DNA from: Gammaproteobacteria bacterium
GTDB lineage: Bacteria > Pseudomonadota > Gammaproteobacteria > Steroidobacterales > Steroidobacteraceae
Direction of reading: 5' to 3'
DNA length: 7,047 nt
NCBI GenBank assembly: GCA_003156695.1
Contig: PMHN01000352.1
Span: forward strand, 196-7,242
In this document: piece by piece, positions 1-6,243 of the stretch
How positions within the stretch are numbered: the stretch's first letter is position 1
How the letters are laid out: each line of letters begins with the position of its first letter
The notes under the pieces: generated by a model
Databases searched by the model: none
What the model was told of the DNA's origin: nothing
The model's input: the letters and a program-made list of their open reading frames with translations, nothing else
Translations under genes and position numbers: made by a program

Positions 1-1
1 G

Positions 2-289
2 TCGGCCGGATGTCGAATCTGGACCCACCCCCCGCCGTTCGATCATTCCAAACTCATGACGGTGGATGGTCTGTGGGGCTTGATTGGCAGCGCCAATTGG
101 GATGTGCGCAGCTTCCGCTTGAATTTCGAGCTGGATGTGGAAGTCTATCATTCCGAACTGGTGCTACAGCTCAATGAGCTGATCTCGAACCACCAGGGCA
201 GGCAGGTTACCGCAGCCACGCTGGGCCAGCGCTCGCTTCCGGTTCGGTTGCGAGACAGCGCCGCGCGGCTGATGCTCCCTTATCTCTAA
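2..289 (+). CDS. cls: Cardiolipin synthase, C-terminal fragment (start lies before the window)
   Basis: The frame is open from the first bases and ends at TAA 287-289, leaving 95 C-terminal residues. They contain the second phospholipase-D HKD motif, H-S-K-L-M-T-V-D (H15, K17, D22 of the fragment), preceded by PPPFD. The downstream GSANWD-x-RSF-x-LNFE block (from residue 29) is the usual continuation in bacterial cardiolipin synthases. The end, a hydrophilic stretch then RLRDSAARLMLPYL, resembles the ClsA C-terminus. Known for the family: membrane enzymes that transfer a phosphatidyl group between phosphatidylglycerol molecules to make cardiolipin, with one HKD motif in each half. The N-terminal membrane helices and first HKD motif are outside the window, so the subtype (ClsA, B or C) is not settled. 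Another PLD-family phosphatidyltransferase is possible but less likely. Confidence 0.88.
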   Translation, partial: SAGCRIWTHPPPFDHSKLMTVDGLWGLIGSANWDVRSFRLNFELDVEVYHSELVLQLNELISNHQGRQVTAATLGQRSLPVRLRDSAARLMLPYL

Positions 290-604
290 GCTCGCTCGTT
301 GAATCGGCGAGGCTGGCAGGCTTACGGCGGAAGAGGGGCTCCCGTCCCGAGTTCGCGGGCGTGAACGATGGTCTGCCCGCTACCTCCCTGCGCCGGACAG
401 CGTCCAGATCGAGCCGGCACGTGGCTGGTCGCCCACGGTACGTGAAAACGGCGTTCGCTCAGACTTGGGAGCGGCGCGCGGCTCGGTTCAGGCGCTCCGG
501 GGTACTACCCTGAGTGCTATACCACTAGACATATGCTCCTCAAGCGGCCATCCTTATGACAGCGCGATCTTGAGATGCGATCCAATCGGACACGTCCTGA
601 GACC
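290..604. other. Non-coding leader/intergenic stretch upstream of the riboswitch
   Basis: No convincing gene is visible here on either strand. A short imperfect inverted repeat (CTCGC 291-295 with GCGAG 307-311) follows the cardiolipin synthase stop, but it has no T-run and is not a convincing terminator. The best promoter-like string is an extended -10, TG-C-TATACC (515-523), with no recognisable -35 box. If real, it would start transcription near 530 and give a leader of some 75 bases before the aptamer. Most of the rest is plain GC-rich sequence. The promoter driving the riboswitch must lie in this stretch or further upstream. Confidence 0.45.
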
Positions 605-705
605 GAGCTAAGCACCGATAAGGGCAAACCCGTTCGAAAGGCGGGGACGCAAAGCTACCGGTCTAAGGGCGTAACAGCCTAAGACAGCGGGGTTGCCACT
701 CCACT
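605..705 (+). ncRNA. GEMM-I cyclic di-GMP riboswitch (aptamer)
   Basis: Most conserved blocks of the cyclic di-GMP-I aptamer are present in order. These are AGGGCAAACC (621-630); a stem capped by a GAAA tetraloop (636-639; 629-632 with 642-645 plus 634-635 with 640-641, one U bulged at 633); GGGACGCAAAGC (644-655); the P3 hairpin with CUAA on its 5' side (661-664 with 682-685, 668-670 with 677-679); and AGCGGGGUUGCC (686-697). Aligned by eye to the Vibrio Vc2 aptamer, the ligand-contacting positions are kept: G20 at 624, A47 at 652 and C92 at 696. This points to c-di-GMP rather than the cGAMP-selective GEMM-Ib variant. The terminal P1 pairing is less clear, so both ends are approximate. It sits about 85 bases upstream of the SPOR-like gene on the same strand and is presumably its regulator. 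Confidence 0.94.
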
Positions 706-712
706 CCCGGGT

Positions 713-730
713 GTGAGCGTGCAAGCTCGC
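713..730 (+). promoter_or_regulatory. Small hairpin just downstream of the aptamer
   Basis: GTGAGC (713-718) pairs with GCTCGC (725-730), six pairs including one G-U, across the loop GTGCAA. It begins a few bases after the aptamer. No U-run follows, so it is not an intrinsic terminator by itself. It could be part of the expression platform or only a spacer helix. Confidence 0.35.
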
Positions 731-746
731 CTGCCTTAGATCTGGC

Positions 747-787
747 GCTTTCCCGACCGTGACTCGAACGTTCGTTTCAGGGAGAGC
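747..787 (+). promoter_or_regulatory. Possible SD-sequestering helix of the riboswitch expression platform
   Basis: The SD region GGGAGAGC (780-787), just before the ATG at 790, can pair without interruption with GCTTTCCC (747-754): eight pairs, one of them G-U. The 25-base loop contains the perfect palindrome CGAACGTTCG (765-774). With no terminator between aptamer and gene, masking of the SD is the most economical way for c-di-GMP to control translation here. The pairing is seen in the sequence; its role, and whether ligand opens or closes it, is inference. Confidence 0.4.
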
Positions 788-789
788 TT

Positions 790-1896
790 ATGACATCAAC
801 ATCGGCAAAGCCGACTGGGTCATCGACCCCCAATCCAGTGCATCGGGCGCAGGTTGGTACTGGCCATTTCATGCTCACGCTGTGCCCGCTGGCTGCACCG
901 GTGTCCATTCGGCCGCCCCAATCACCGCAGCTAAAGCCTTTCACATTCTTCATGAGTCGTACGCGTCAGCCGGATGGCAGTGAGCGGTTGTACCTCCACA
1001 TGGGGTACTTCGAGACGCTGGCGGATGCCGAGAGATGGGTAGAATCCGTACGTCGCCATTATCCCAACGCGTTCGCAACCATCGCACCGGTCGCGTTTTT
1101 GCGGCCGGCCAATTCCGAGGCGCCTTCGTCGCCGCCCGCTGCTTCTCAGCCGGTAGTTCCCCAAAGCAGCGACCCTGCACCGGTCAAAGATGAATCGTTG
1201 ACCGACACACAGGTCCTAAAGATTCTGGAAACGCGCCGTGTTTCCGCAGTCCAGGACGACGTTGATGAGAGTAATTGCGATCAGATCGCGTTGCTCCGCC
1301 CCGACGACACAGGTACTCGGCAGGCTTTGAGGGAGGCTGTCGTTCAGGGTACTCCGGTTTCCTTTGCCGTGCAGCTCCACTGGTCGGCGCAGCCGATCGA
1401 GCTCAGCCGCGTGCCGTCGTTCGCTATATTCAAGGCATATACGCTCTACGCGACAGAAAGTCGCCGAAAGGGGCATTCCCGCAATTTTCTTCGGCTGGGG
1501 TTCTTCGCAGATCCGATCTCTGCGAAGCAAGTCGCTGTCCAAGTGCGCTCGAGCTTCGCCTCCGCAGCTGTGGTGCCCGTTGTCGAGCAGGAGGTCACGC
1601 GCGCACGCGAAGCCGATATGGGCACCTCTGCAATCCCGTATCTCGTGGAGCAACGAGTCGATCGCGGGATCGATTCCAACGGCTCGCCAGGATCGCCGAC
1701 ACAATCAGAGCCTGTGAGTGACGCACCGCGCCGCGTCTCCCGAGGCGCCGAGAAGGAAATGTGGACTGATCCCGACTCACTGAGCGAAACCGGCGTGCAC
1801 CACCTGCGAGTCGAGGTGCAAGATCACTCGTCGGGCCGTTGGAAAATTGTCCGCTTCGCCGCCACGCCGTCGAACATGGTGCATGTCTACTCCTGA
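790..1896 (+). CDS. Protein with two SPOR-like repeats, under c-di-GMP riboswitch
   Basis: 368 residues. ATG 790 is preceded by the SD-like GGGAGAG at 780-786. Two regions look like diverged copies of one domain. Residues 27-101 run F-x-L-x-L...P, then LYLHMGYFETLADAERWVESVRRHYP. Residues 192-265 run FAVQL...P, then LRLGFFADPISAKQVAVQVRSSF, ending VVPVV. The core G-[YF]-F-x(5)-A-x(3)-V followed by a short strand is the signature of SPOR (cell-division/sporulation related) folds, which in known proteins bind peptidoglycan glycan strands lacking stem peptides. Between them lie a Pro/Ala-rich linker (105-135) and a segment with ALLRPDDTGTRQALREAV (167-184). The tail (270-368) is polar and ends in a strand-rich stretch around HHLRVEVQDHSSGRWKIVRF. 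No signal peptide or membrane helix is visible, which is odd for a SPOR protein, so a cytoplasmic role or an adapted fold is possible. Its exact function is unknown. Confidence 0.8.
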   Translation: MTSTSAKPTGSSTPNPVHRAQVGTGHFMLTLCPLAAPVSIRPPQSPQLKPFTFFMSRTRQPDGSERLYLHMGYFETLADAERWVESVRRHYPNAFATIAPVAFLRPANSEAPSSPPAASQPVVPQSSDPAPVKDESLTDTQVLKILETRRVSAVQDDVDESNCDQIALLRPDDTGTRQALREAVVQGTPVSFAVQLHWSAQPIELSRVPSFAIFKAYTLYATESRRKGHSRNFLRLGFFADPISAKQVAVQVRSSFASAAVVPVVEQEVTRAREADMGTSAIPYLVEQRVDRGIDSNGSPGSPTQSEPVSDAPRRVSRGAEKEMWTDPDSLSETGVHHLRVEVQDHSSGRWKIVRFAATPSNMVHVYS

Positions 1897-1933
1897 TCCG
1901 TCCGGGATTCTGTCTTGGCCGAGCTGAACCCCG

Positions 1934-1960
1934 CCGGGCGCAATGGCAACAACTGCCCGG
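1934..1960. repeat. Inverted repeat after the SPOR-like gene
   Basis: CCGGGC (1934-1939) and GCCCGG (1955-1960) form a perfect six-pair stem around a 15-base loop, 38 bases after the stop codon at 1896. No T-run follows, so it may be a weak or Rho-assisted 3' end, or chance in GC-rich DNA. Confidence 0.25.
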
Positions 1961-2113
1961 TGTATTCGCCTTCTTCCAGCCCCGTCTCGCCGCGCTCTAG
2001 ACTCAGGTTCCCGCCGTTTACCATATTGCGAAGCACTTGCATCCCCTCGCACGCAGGATGAGACTCAAGACATAACGTCTTTAAGAACGCTTGCCTGTCG
2101 GGGGAGGAGAGGG

Positions 2114-2836
2114 GTGCACGCACAGGCGTACAAACACGCGCGTCTTATGGATGAGTCCGAAGCGCGTGTCGAAATGGCGGGGTGTTTTGATTCCGAGGCC
2201 GACAGGCTCGTAGCCAGCCGGATACTGGAGCGCCCTGATGCCTATCGCCGCTGGGAGGCGGAGCACGCTCAACTGCTGCGCGCGGTCTCTGAGCAGGCGC
2301 AATTGTCTCGTCAGGTCGTCATGCTGCGCTCCGCAGCATGTGCGCTCGTGCACCGCAAGGCGATGTTCGAATATCTGCGCGATTACCAGGTGTCGGGCGC
2401 GAGGCGGCACCGACTGTTTGCCATCTTCTACGGCTTCCGTGACTACACCAATGCCGTGCTCGCCGAGCACGGCAACTACGTGCGCTGCAGTTCGAGCTAT
2501 CTGTGTATGAGTTATCTCGGCGAGCATCTGATGCGAGACGCGGCGCTTGACGAGCCGCTGCAAATCTACGAGCAGCGGTACGCGGAATACTTCAGGACAT
2601 TCTGCGACGCGGCGTTGGCCGAGACCGAGGAAGAAAAGAATAACGTCGCCCCGATGGAGTCGCTGCAACCTCTGCTCAAATATCAGCTGGCGGAAGCGCG
2701 CCAGGCGATACTGCAGATGCCGCAGGTGCCGGCTGAAGAGTGGCGTGAAGCGTCAATTCGCAAACCAACTGGCGACACGCAGCGATTGCGCGCGCTGTTC
2801 AGCGGCGGTCGGAGCCACATCGCTCGGCTCGCCTAG
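2114..2836 (+). CDS. Unrecognised mostly helical cytoplasmic protein
   Basis: I do not recognise this family. The frame is open from further upstream (ATG 1943), but the start is placed at GTG 2114 because GGAGG (2103-2107) lies six bases before it, the best SD in this region. ATG 2147 (MDESEARVE) is the main alternative and has no good SD. The product is 240 residues, charged, without a signal peptide or membrane helix. It looks largely alpha-helical, with amphipathic stretches at about 27-90 (EADRLVASRILERPDAYRRW), 98-165 and 184-203. An aromatic- and Cys-containing centre, FAIFYGFRDYTNAVLAEHGNYVRCSSSYLCMSYLGEHL (102-139), is likely the conserved core. It follows the SPOR-like gene on the same strand after a 217-base gap, so it may or may not be co-transcribed. 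Coding is supported by length, SD and composition; function is unknown. Confidence 0.68.
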   Translation: MHAQAYKHARLMDESEARVEMAGCFDSEADRLVASRILERPDAYRRWEAEHAQLLRAVSEQAQLSRQVVMLRSAACALVHRKAMFEYLRDYQVSGARRHRLFAIFYGFRDYTNAVLAEHGNYVRCSSSYLCMSYLGEHLMRDAALDEPLQIYEQRYAEYFRTFCDAALAETEEEKNNVAPMESLQPLLKYQLAEARQAILQMPQVPAEEWREASIRKPTGDTQRLRALFSGGRSHIARLA

Positions 2837-2971
2837 CGGTCTTTGCCGGCTCTGATCAGCGTGTCTAGCCCACCCCGCCGACAATGACATCGGCTGCGCC
2901 CGACGCACAGGCCGCCGAGGACTATTCTAATTTCAAACAAGCGTGCCCGCGCGCGCGCCGGGTGAATCAGC

Positions 2972-4279
2972 ATGACGGAACCTGCACGCGACGCGGGGCT
3001 TGTGCGAGCAGTCGGACCACTGACTCTGGCGGCGAGCTTCGTCAACAGCGTGGTGGCATCGAGCATCTTCGTTCTGCCAGCCGCCATGGCAGCAGCCGTG
3101 GGCGCCTACGCGTCACTCGCCTTGCTTGCCTGCGCCGTTGCGACAGCCGCAATCGTCACTTGTTTTGCCGCGGGCGGGCGCCGCATTGCCACAAGCGGCG
3201 GACCTTACGGGTACATCCGCAGTGCTTTTGGACCGCTCGCGGGGTGCGTCGCGGGGACGATGATGTGGGTCAGCAATGTACTAGCGTGCGCAGCGTTTGC
3301 CGCCGCTCTGGGTGACGCCGCCTCGAGCATCGCGCCGCCGTCGATCGCCGACACAGTGCGCGTCGTCATGACGCTTGGGATCCTGGGGCTGGTGGCAGCG
3401 GTCAACATTGCCGGTGTGGCGTGGGGCGCGCGCTTCGTGGCCGTCGCCACGCCCCTGAAGCTGGTTCCGCTGTTGGTGTTTCTGGCGGTTGGCTTGGCGA
3501 ATCTTCCCGCAGGAGTACACGCGCCGGCGGGCGCGCCCGCGATGCAGGGATTCGGGCGCGCCATGATCCTGGGCATCTTTGCGTTCTCGGGATTTGAGAT
3601 CCCACTGATCGCGAGCGGCGAAGTGGCACAGCCCAGACGCACCATACCGCTGGCGCTGGGGTTGGCCCTGGGGTTTGTAACGCTGCTGTACGTTTCCCTT
3701 CAGGTCGTGGCTCAGGGGATGCTCGGGTCGGCCCTCGCCACATCGCCGGCGCCACTCGCGGACGCGATGGCGAAGGTTCATCCGGCGTTGCAGGCTCTGC
3801 TGCTCGTCGGAGCCTTCTTCTCCATGTTCGCCTATCTAGCGAGCGATATTCTTGGCACACCGCGCATGCTGTTCGCGTTCGCACGTGACGGTATGCTCCC
3901 CAGGATCCTGGGACAATTGCATCCCCGCACCCATGCTCCCTTTGTCGCAATCCTCGCTTATACCGCGATTGCGGCGCTGCTCGCGCTGACCGGAACCTTC
4001 GCGGAGCTCGTGGTCATGTCGGCGCTCGCGTCCGCACTGATGTATATCGGCAGTTGTGCCGCGGTGTGGGTTCTTGCGCGGCGTGGCTCCGCGACGTTCG
4101 ATCCAACGCAGGTCTCGCCGTGGCTGCCGGCCGCGGCCAGCGTTGGCATCGCAAGCATGGTCATGATGATCGTGCTTGCGAGCTGGGCTGAGATCGGCGG
4201 CCTCGCGGTGATGCTGGCGCTGAGCGGTCTGGTGTATGGAGTGCGACTACTGCGCCTGAAGCTCGCGCACGCACCCTAA
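2972..4279 (+). CDS. APC-superfamily amino acid permease/antiporter
   Basis: 435 residues with about 12 predicted membrane helices and short loops, the usual size for the family. ATG 2972 has a modest SD (GGTGA, 2961-2965). Family marks: the unwound TM1 segment VASSIFVLPA (28-37, normally G-S-G-I-F-x-x-P); GGPYGYIRSAFGP (76-88); the TM6 block GIFAFSGFEIPLIASGEVAQPRRTIP (201-226), matching the AF-x-GFE...GE...P-R-x-IP pattern; and GTPRMLFAFARDGMLP (295-310) followed by HPRTHAPFVAI. Known APC proteins move amino acids or amines by proton symport or by precursor/product exchange. The next gene on the strand is an ornithine/lysine-type decarboxylase, which favours a carrier for its substrate or amine product, as with PotE, CadB or AdiC. 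Substrate cannot be read from sequence alone. The first Gly of the TM1 GSGIF motif is Ala here. Confidence 0.93.
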   Translation: MTEPARDAGLVRAVGPLTLAASFVNSVVASSIFVLPAAMAAAVGAYASLALLACAVATAAIVTCFAAGGRRIATSGGPYGYIRSAFGPLAGCVAGTMMWVSNVLACAAFAAALGDAASSIAPPSIADTVRVVMTLGILGLVAAVNIAGVAWGARFVAVATPLKLVPLLVFLAVGLANLPAGVHAPAGAPAMQGFGRAMILGIFAFSGFEIPLIASGEVAQPRRTIPLALGLALGFVTLLYVSLQVVAQGMLGSALATSPAPLADAMAKVHPALQALLLVGAFFSMFAYLASDILGTPRMLFAFARDGMLPRILGQLHPRTHAPFVAILAYTAIAALLALTGTFAELVVMSALASALMYIGSCAAVWVLARRGSATFDPTQVSPWLPAAASVGIASMVMMIVLASWAEIGGLAVMLALSGLVYGVRLLRLKLAHAP

Positions 4280-4297
4280 CAGACATCCGTGGGACAG

Positions 4298-4314
4298 GCC
4301 CGGCGCCACCGGGC
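4298..4314. repeat. Perfect GC-rich hairpin after the permease stop
   Basis: GCCCGG (4298-4303) and CCGGGC (4309-4314) form a six-pair perfect stem with a five-base loop, 19 bases after the permease stop. No T-run follows, so it is not a classic intrinsic terminator. It could stabilise the upstream mRNA end or damp read-through into the decarboxylase gene. Confidence 0.4.
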
Positions 4315-4492
4315 GATCACTGTTGGAGAAGCCCGGAGCCGAGCGCCGTATGCGCGGGTCGACTATCAACGTACGACGGCGCAAACTGCCCGACTTCAAA
4401 CCAGAATGCGAGCAACGGCGTCAGCTGGCAGCGAAGCGGCGCACTTGCGGGTGCGGGGACCCTTCGATCAGCACACGGCGGGCGAAGACGCG

Positions 4493-5629
4493 ATGACGCT
4501 GGCAGCCTTTGGAAGCGTGGAGGAACTACTCCTCAAGAAGACGACCGACACGCCGGTGTTTTGCTTTTACCCAAAGGCGTTGCGCGCGGCCGCCCGATGT
4601 TTTGTTGAAGGGTTCCCGGGCCAGGTCCTGTATGCAGTCAAGGCGAACCCGAGTCCGCATGTCGTTCGTTGGATTGTCGAGGGTGGTGTGCGAGAGTTCG
4701 ATACGGCTTCGATCCGGGAGATAGTGCTGGTTCGAGGGATCCTCGAGGACGCGCGTTATTCGTTCAATCATCCGGTCAAGCATCGCAATGCGATCGTTGC
4801 AGCCCACCGGGACTGGGGTATCCGCGACTTCGTTGTCGACCATATGGCCGAGCTCGACAAGCTACTGGAGGTAGTCGGCTCGGACATCGTCGTGCAGGTC
4901 AGAGTCGCGACGCCAAACCCGCACGCGAGGCTCAGCTTTAACTCGAAATTTGGGGCCACGCCGGGCGAGGCTGTCGCGCTCCTGCGCGCGCTCGCACAGC
5001 GGGGCGCTGCTGCCGCGGTGTCGACTCACCTCGGATATCAGACAACGGACCCCGGAGCGTTCGGTAAAGGCCTGCAACTGGTCGCGCAGGTGGTCGAAGC
5101 GGCGGGTATTCAGCCGGCCTACGTCAACGTCGGCGGAGGATTCCCCAGCGTTCTCTTGCCGAAGGGATCTTCCCTGAAGGACTACTTCCATGTCATCGGG
5201 GCCACCCATGCGGGCGAGTCAAGTATCTCGGCCGCGCCACTGAAGTGCGAGCCTGGCAGCGCCCTTGCGCATCCGGGCGGAGGCGTTCTAACGCAGGTAT
5301 TGCTCGTCAAGGAGAACTCGATCTACATCAATGACGGCATCTACGGCGCACTGGCGGAACTCATCCACTCGAAGATACAGCCGCCGACGCGGGTACTGAT
5401 GCGCGACGGAACCGAACGTACCGGAATGCTGCGCCATTACACGGTATTTGGGCCGACATGCGATTCATACGACACAATCCCGGTTCCGTTCGAGTTGCCA
5501 GCGGCGCTTCGGGAGGGAGACTGGCTGCAGCTCGGCATGATGGGCGCGTATTCGAGCGCTCTTATCACCGACTTCAATGGACTCGGCGTCCACGAGTTCG
5601 CCGTCATTGGCGACTATTCGCGGCCCTGA
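4493..5629 (+). CDS. Fold-III PLP-dependent ornithine/lysine-type decarboxylase
   Basis: 378 residues from ATG 4493, the usual length for small bacterial ornithine decarboxylases. Visible active-site residues: Schiff-base lysine K50 in YAVKANP; D70 in EFDTAS; R137 and K152 (VRVAT, SKFGA); H179 in the HLGYQ loop; the glycine loop VGGGFP (212-217); E253 in CEPG; D281 in NDGIYG; the dimer-partner motif CDSYD (C323, D324, D327); and Y353 in GAYS. These support decarboxylation of a basic amino acid to a diamine (putrescine or cadaverine) in the cytoplasm as a dimer with shared active sites. Two positions are odd: the PLP-phosphate serine (S200 in mouse ODC) is Y182, and the arginine of EPGR (R277 in mouse) is S255. 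The frame is open back to GTG 4289, but those 68 extra codons look unlike family sequence. ATG 4493 starts where homology should, though its SD is weak. Confidence 0.88.
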   Translation: MTLAAFGSVEELLLKKTTDTPVFCFYPKALRAAARCFVEGFPGQVLYAVKANPSPHVVRWIVEGGVREFDTASIREIVLVRGILEDARYSFNHPVKHRNAIVAAHRDWGIRDFVVDHMAELDKLLEVVGSDIVVQVRVATPNPHARLSFNSKFGATPGEAVALLRALAQRGAAAAVSTHLGYQTTDPGAFGKGLQLVAQVVEAAGIQPAYVNVGGGFPSVLLPKGSSLKDYFHVIGATHAGESSISAAPLKCEPGSALAHPGGGVLTQVLLVKENSIYINDGIYGALAELIHSKIQPPTRVLMRDGTERTGMLRHYTVFGPTCDSYDTIPVPFELPAALREGDWLQLGMMGAYSSALITDFNGLGVHEFAVIGDYSRP

Positions 5630-5765
5630 TGCGAGCAGCTTCTCGGGCGACAGCTCAGGCAGAGCCGAGCGCGGGTCAGCTGTTGTGCCCTGTTCGGTTG
5701 GTTGGGAGCTAGCAGAGTTGTCGCAGGCGCAGTAGGCTCCCCGAAGTTCTCAAGTGGAGAGAGCA

Positions 5766-6083
5766 ATGGCGATCAAACGTCCGACCAAGAGCCGGGGCAC
5801 GCCGATACGTAAGCCGGTGACCTCAGTTGCCGTGCGCCATGTCGACGTCAGGTCGAAACCGCAGATGGTTTCAGGGAATCGTTACGTGGGGTGGTTGTGT
5901 AAGAACCGGTCATGCGGAGCCCTGATTGCCATTGCACTCCCACCAGCGGGAAACAAAGCGGCAGTGCCCGAATTCGACGATCAATTGACAGCGATCAAAT
6001 GCCCCCATTGTGGGGATGAAGACCTGTATCGCTGGAGCGCTCGGAGTGAGCACGAATACACTCTGAAAAGCGTGGGAAACTAA
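5766..6083 (+). CDS. Small protein with zinc-ribbon cysteines
   Basis: 105 residues. ATG 5766 follows the purine-rich GGAGAGA (5756-5762), which decides the start over the in-frame GTG at 5754. The N-terminus is basic (MAIKRPTKSRGTPIRKP). C45-x4-C50 (CKNRSCG) and C79-x2-C82 (CPHCG) form a likely four-cysteine zinc ribbon, with residues GALIAIALPP between suggesting a strand. Such folds bind nucleic acid or protein partners, but nothing identifies a partner here. It lies 136 bases after the decarboxylase, on the same strand. The name is structural only; function is unknown. Confidence 0.75.
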   Translation: MAIKRPTKSRGTPIRKPVTSVAVRHVDVRSKPQMVSGNRYVGWLCKNRSCGALIAIALPPAGNKAAVPEFDDQLTAIKCPHCGDEDLYRWSARSEHEYTLKSVGN

Positions 6084-6103
6084 GCTCGGGCACGCAATCG
6101 AGC
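6084..6103. repeat. Short inverted repeat directly after the zinc-ribbon gene
   Basis: GCTCG (6084-6088) and CGAGC (6099-6103) can form a five-pair stem with a 10-base loop immediately after the TAA. No T-run follows, so it is only a weak candidate for a 3'-end structure. Confidence 0.2.
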
Positions 6104-6206
6104 CCTGGGGTCAATTGCTGAGGTTGATCTACTGACGCTGCCGCCTACTGGATTTGGGTCGGTAGTCGCCCGGCGCCGGGTTCTTGTTCGGCACTCCCGG
6201 GGAACC

Positions 6207-6215
6207 TGCTAACAT
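6207..6215 (+). promoter_or_regulatory. Possible extended -10 promoter for the small membrane protein
   Basis: TG-C-TAACAT (6207-6215) matches an extended -10 element. A TTGTTC lies upstream at 6184-6189, but 20 bases away, which is too far for a standard -35. A start near 6222 would leave about 20 bases of leader containing the SD of the next gene. Confidence 0.3.
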
Positions 6216-6243
6216 CGCATCCGAAATTGGCAGGGATCTCGCC

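Noticed and set aside
291..311. CTCGC/GCGAG inverted repeat as a terminator of the cardiolipin synthase gene.
   Set aside because: The stem is only five pairs with an 11-base loop and no T-run.
500..540. tRNA-like text on the minus strand (GTCTAGTGGTATAGCAC resembles a D-arm).
   Set aside because: No T-arm (GGTTCGA), acceptor stem pairing or CCA lies at the right distance, so it is a chance resemblance.
759..983. Plus-strand 74-codon frame from GTG 759 overlapping the SPOR-like start.
   Set aside because: The frame is out of phase with the SPOR-like gene, has no SD and shows no domain. The ATG at 790 has a proper SD and leads into recognisable repeats.
1887..2123. Minus-strand 78-codon open frame antisense to the gap between the SPOR-like and unknown genes.
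   Set aside because: It begins at a GTG without an SD, matches no family I know and overlaps the SD of the gene at 2114. A shorter version from the internal ATG (about 51 codons) cannot be fully excluded.
2081..2668. Long minus-strand open frame (195 codons).
   Set aside because: It lies antisense within the plus-strand gene at 2114-2836, which has the better SD. In GC-rich DNA such antisense frames are expected.
2921..2930. AT-rich TATTCTAA upstream of the permease as a -10 box.
   Set aside because: No -35 element is found at suitable spacing; it may be a promoter, but the sequence alone does not support a call.
3205..3950. Several long minus-strand frames inside the permease gene.
   Set aside because: They are antisense shadows of a well-supported 12-helix permease; the translations are Arg/Pro-rich without any motif.
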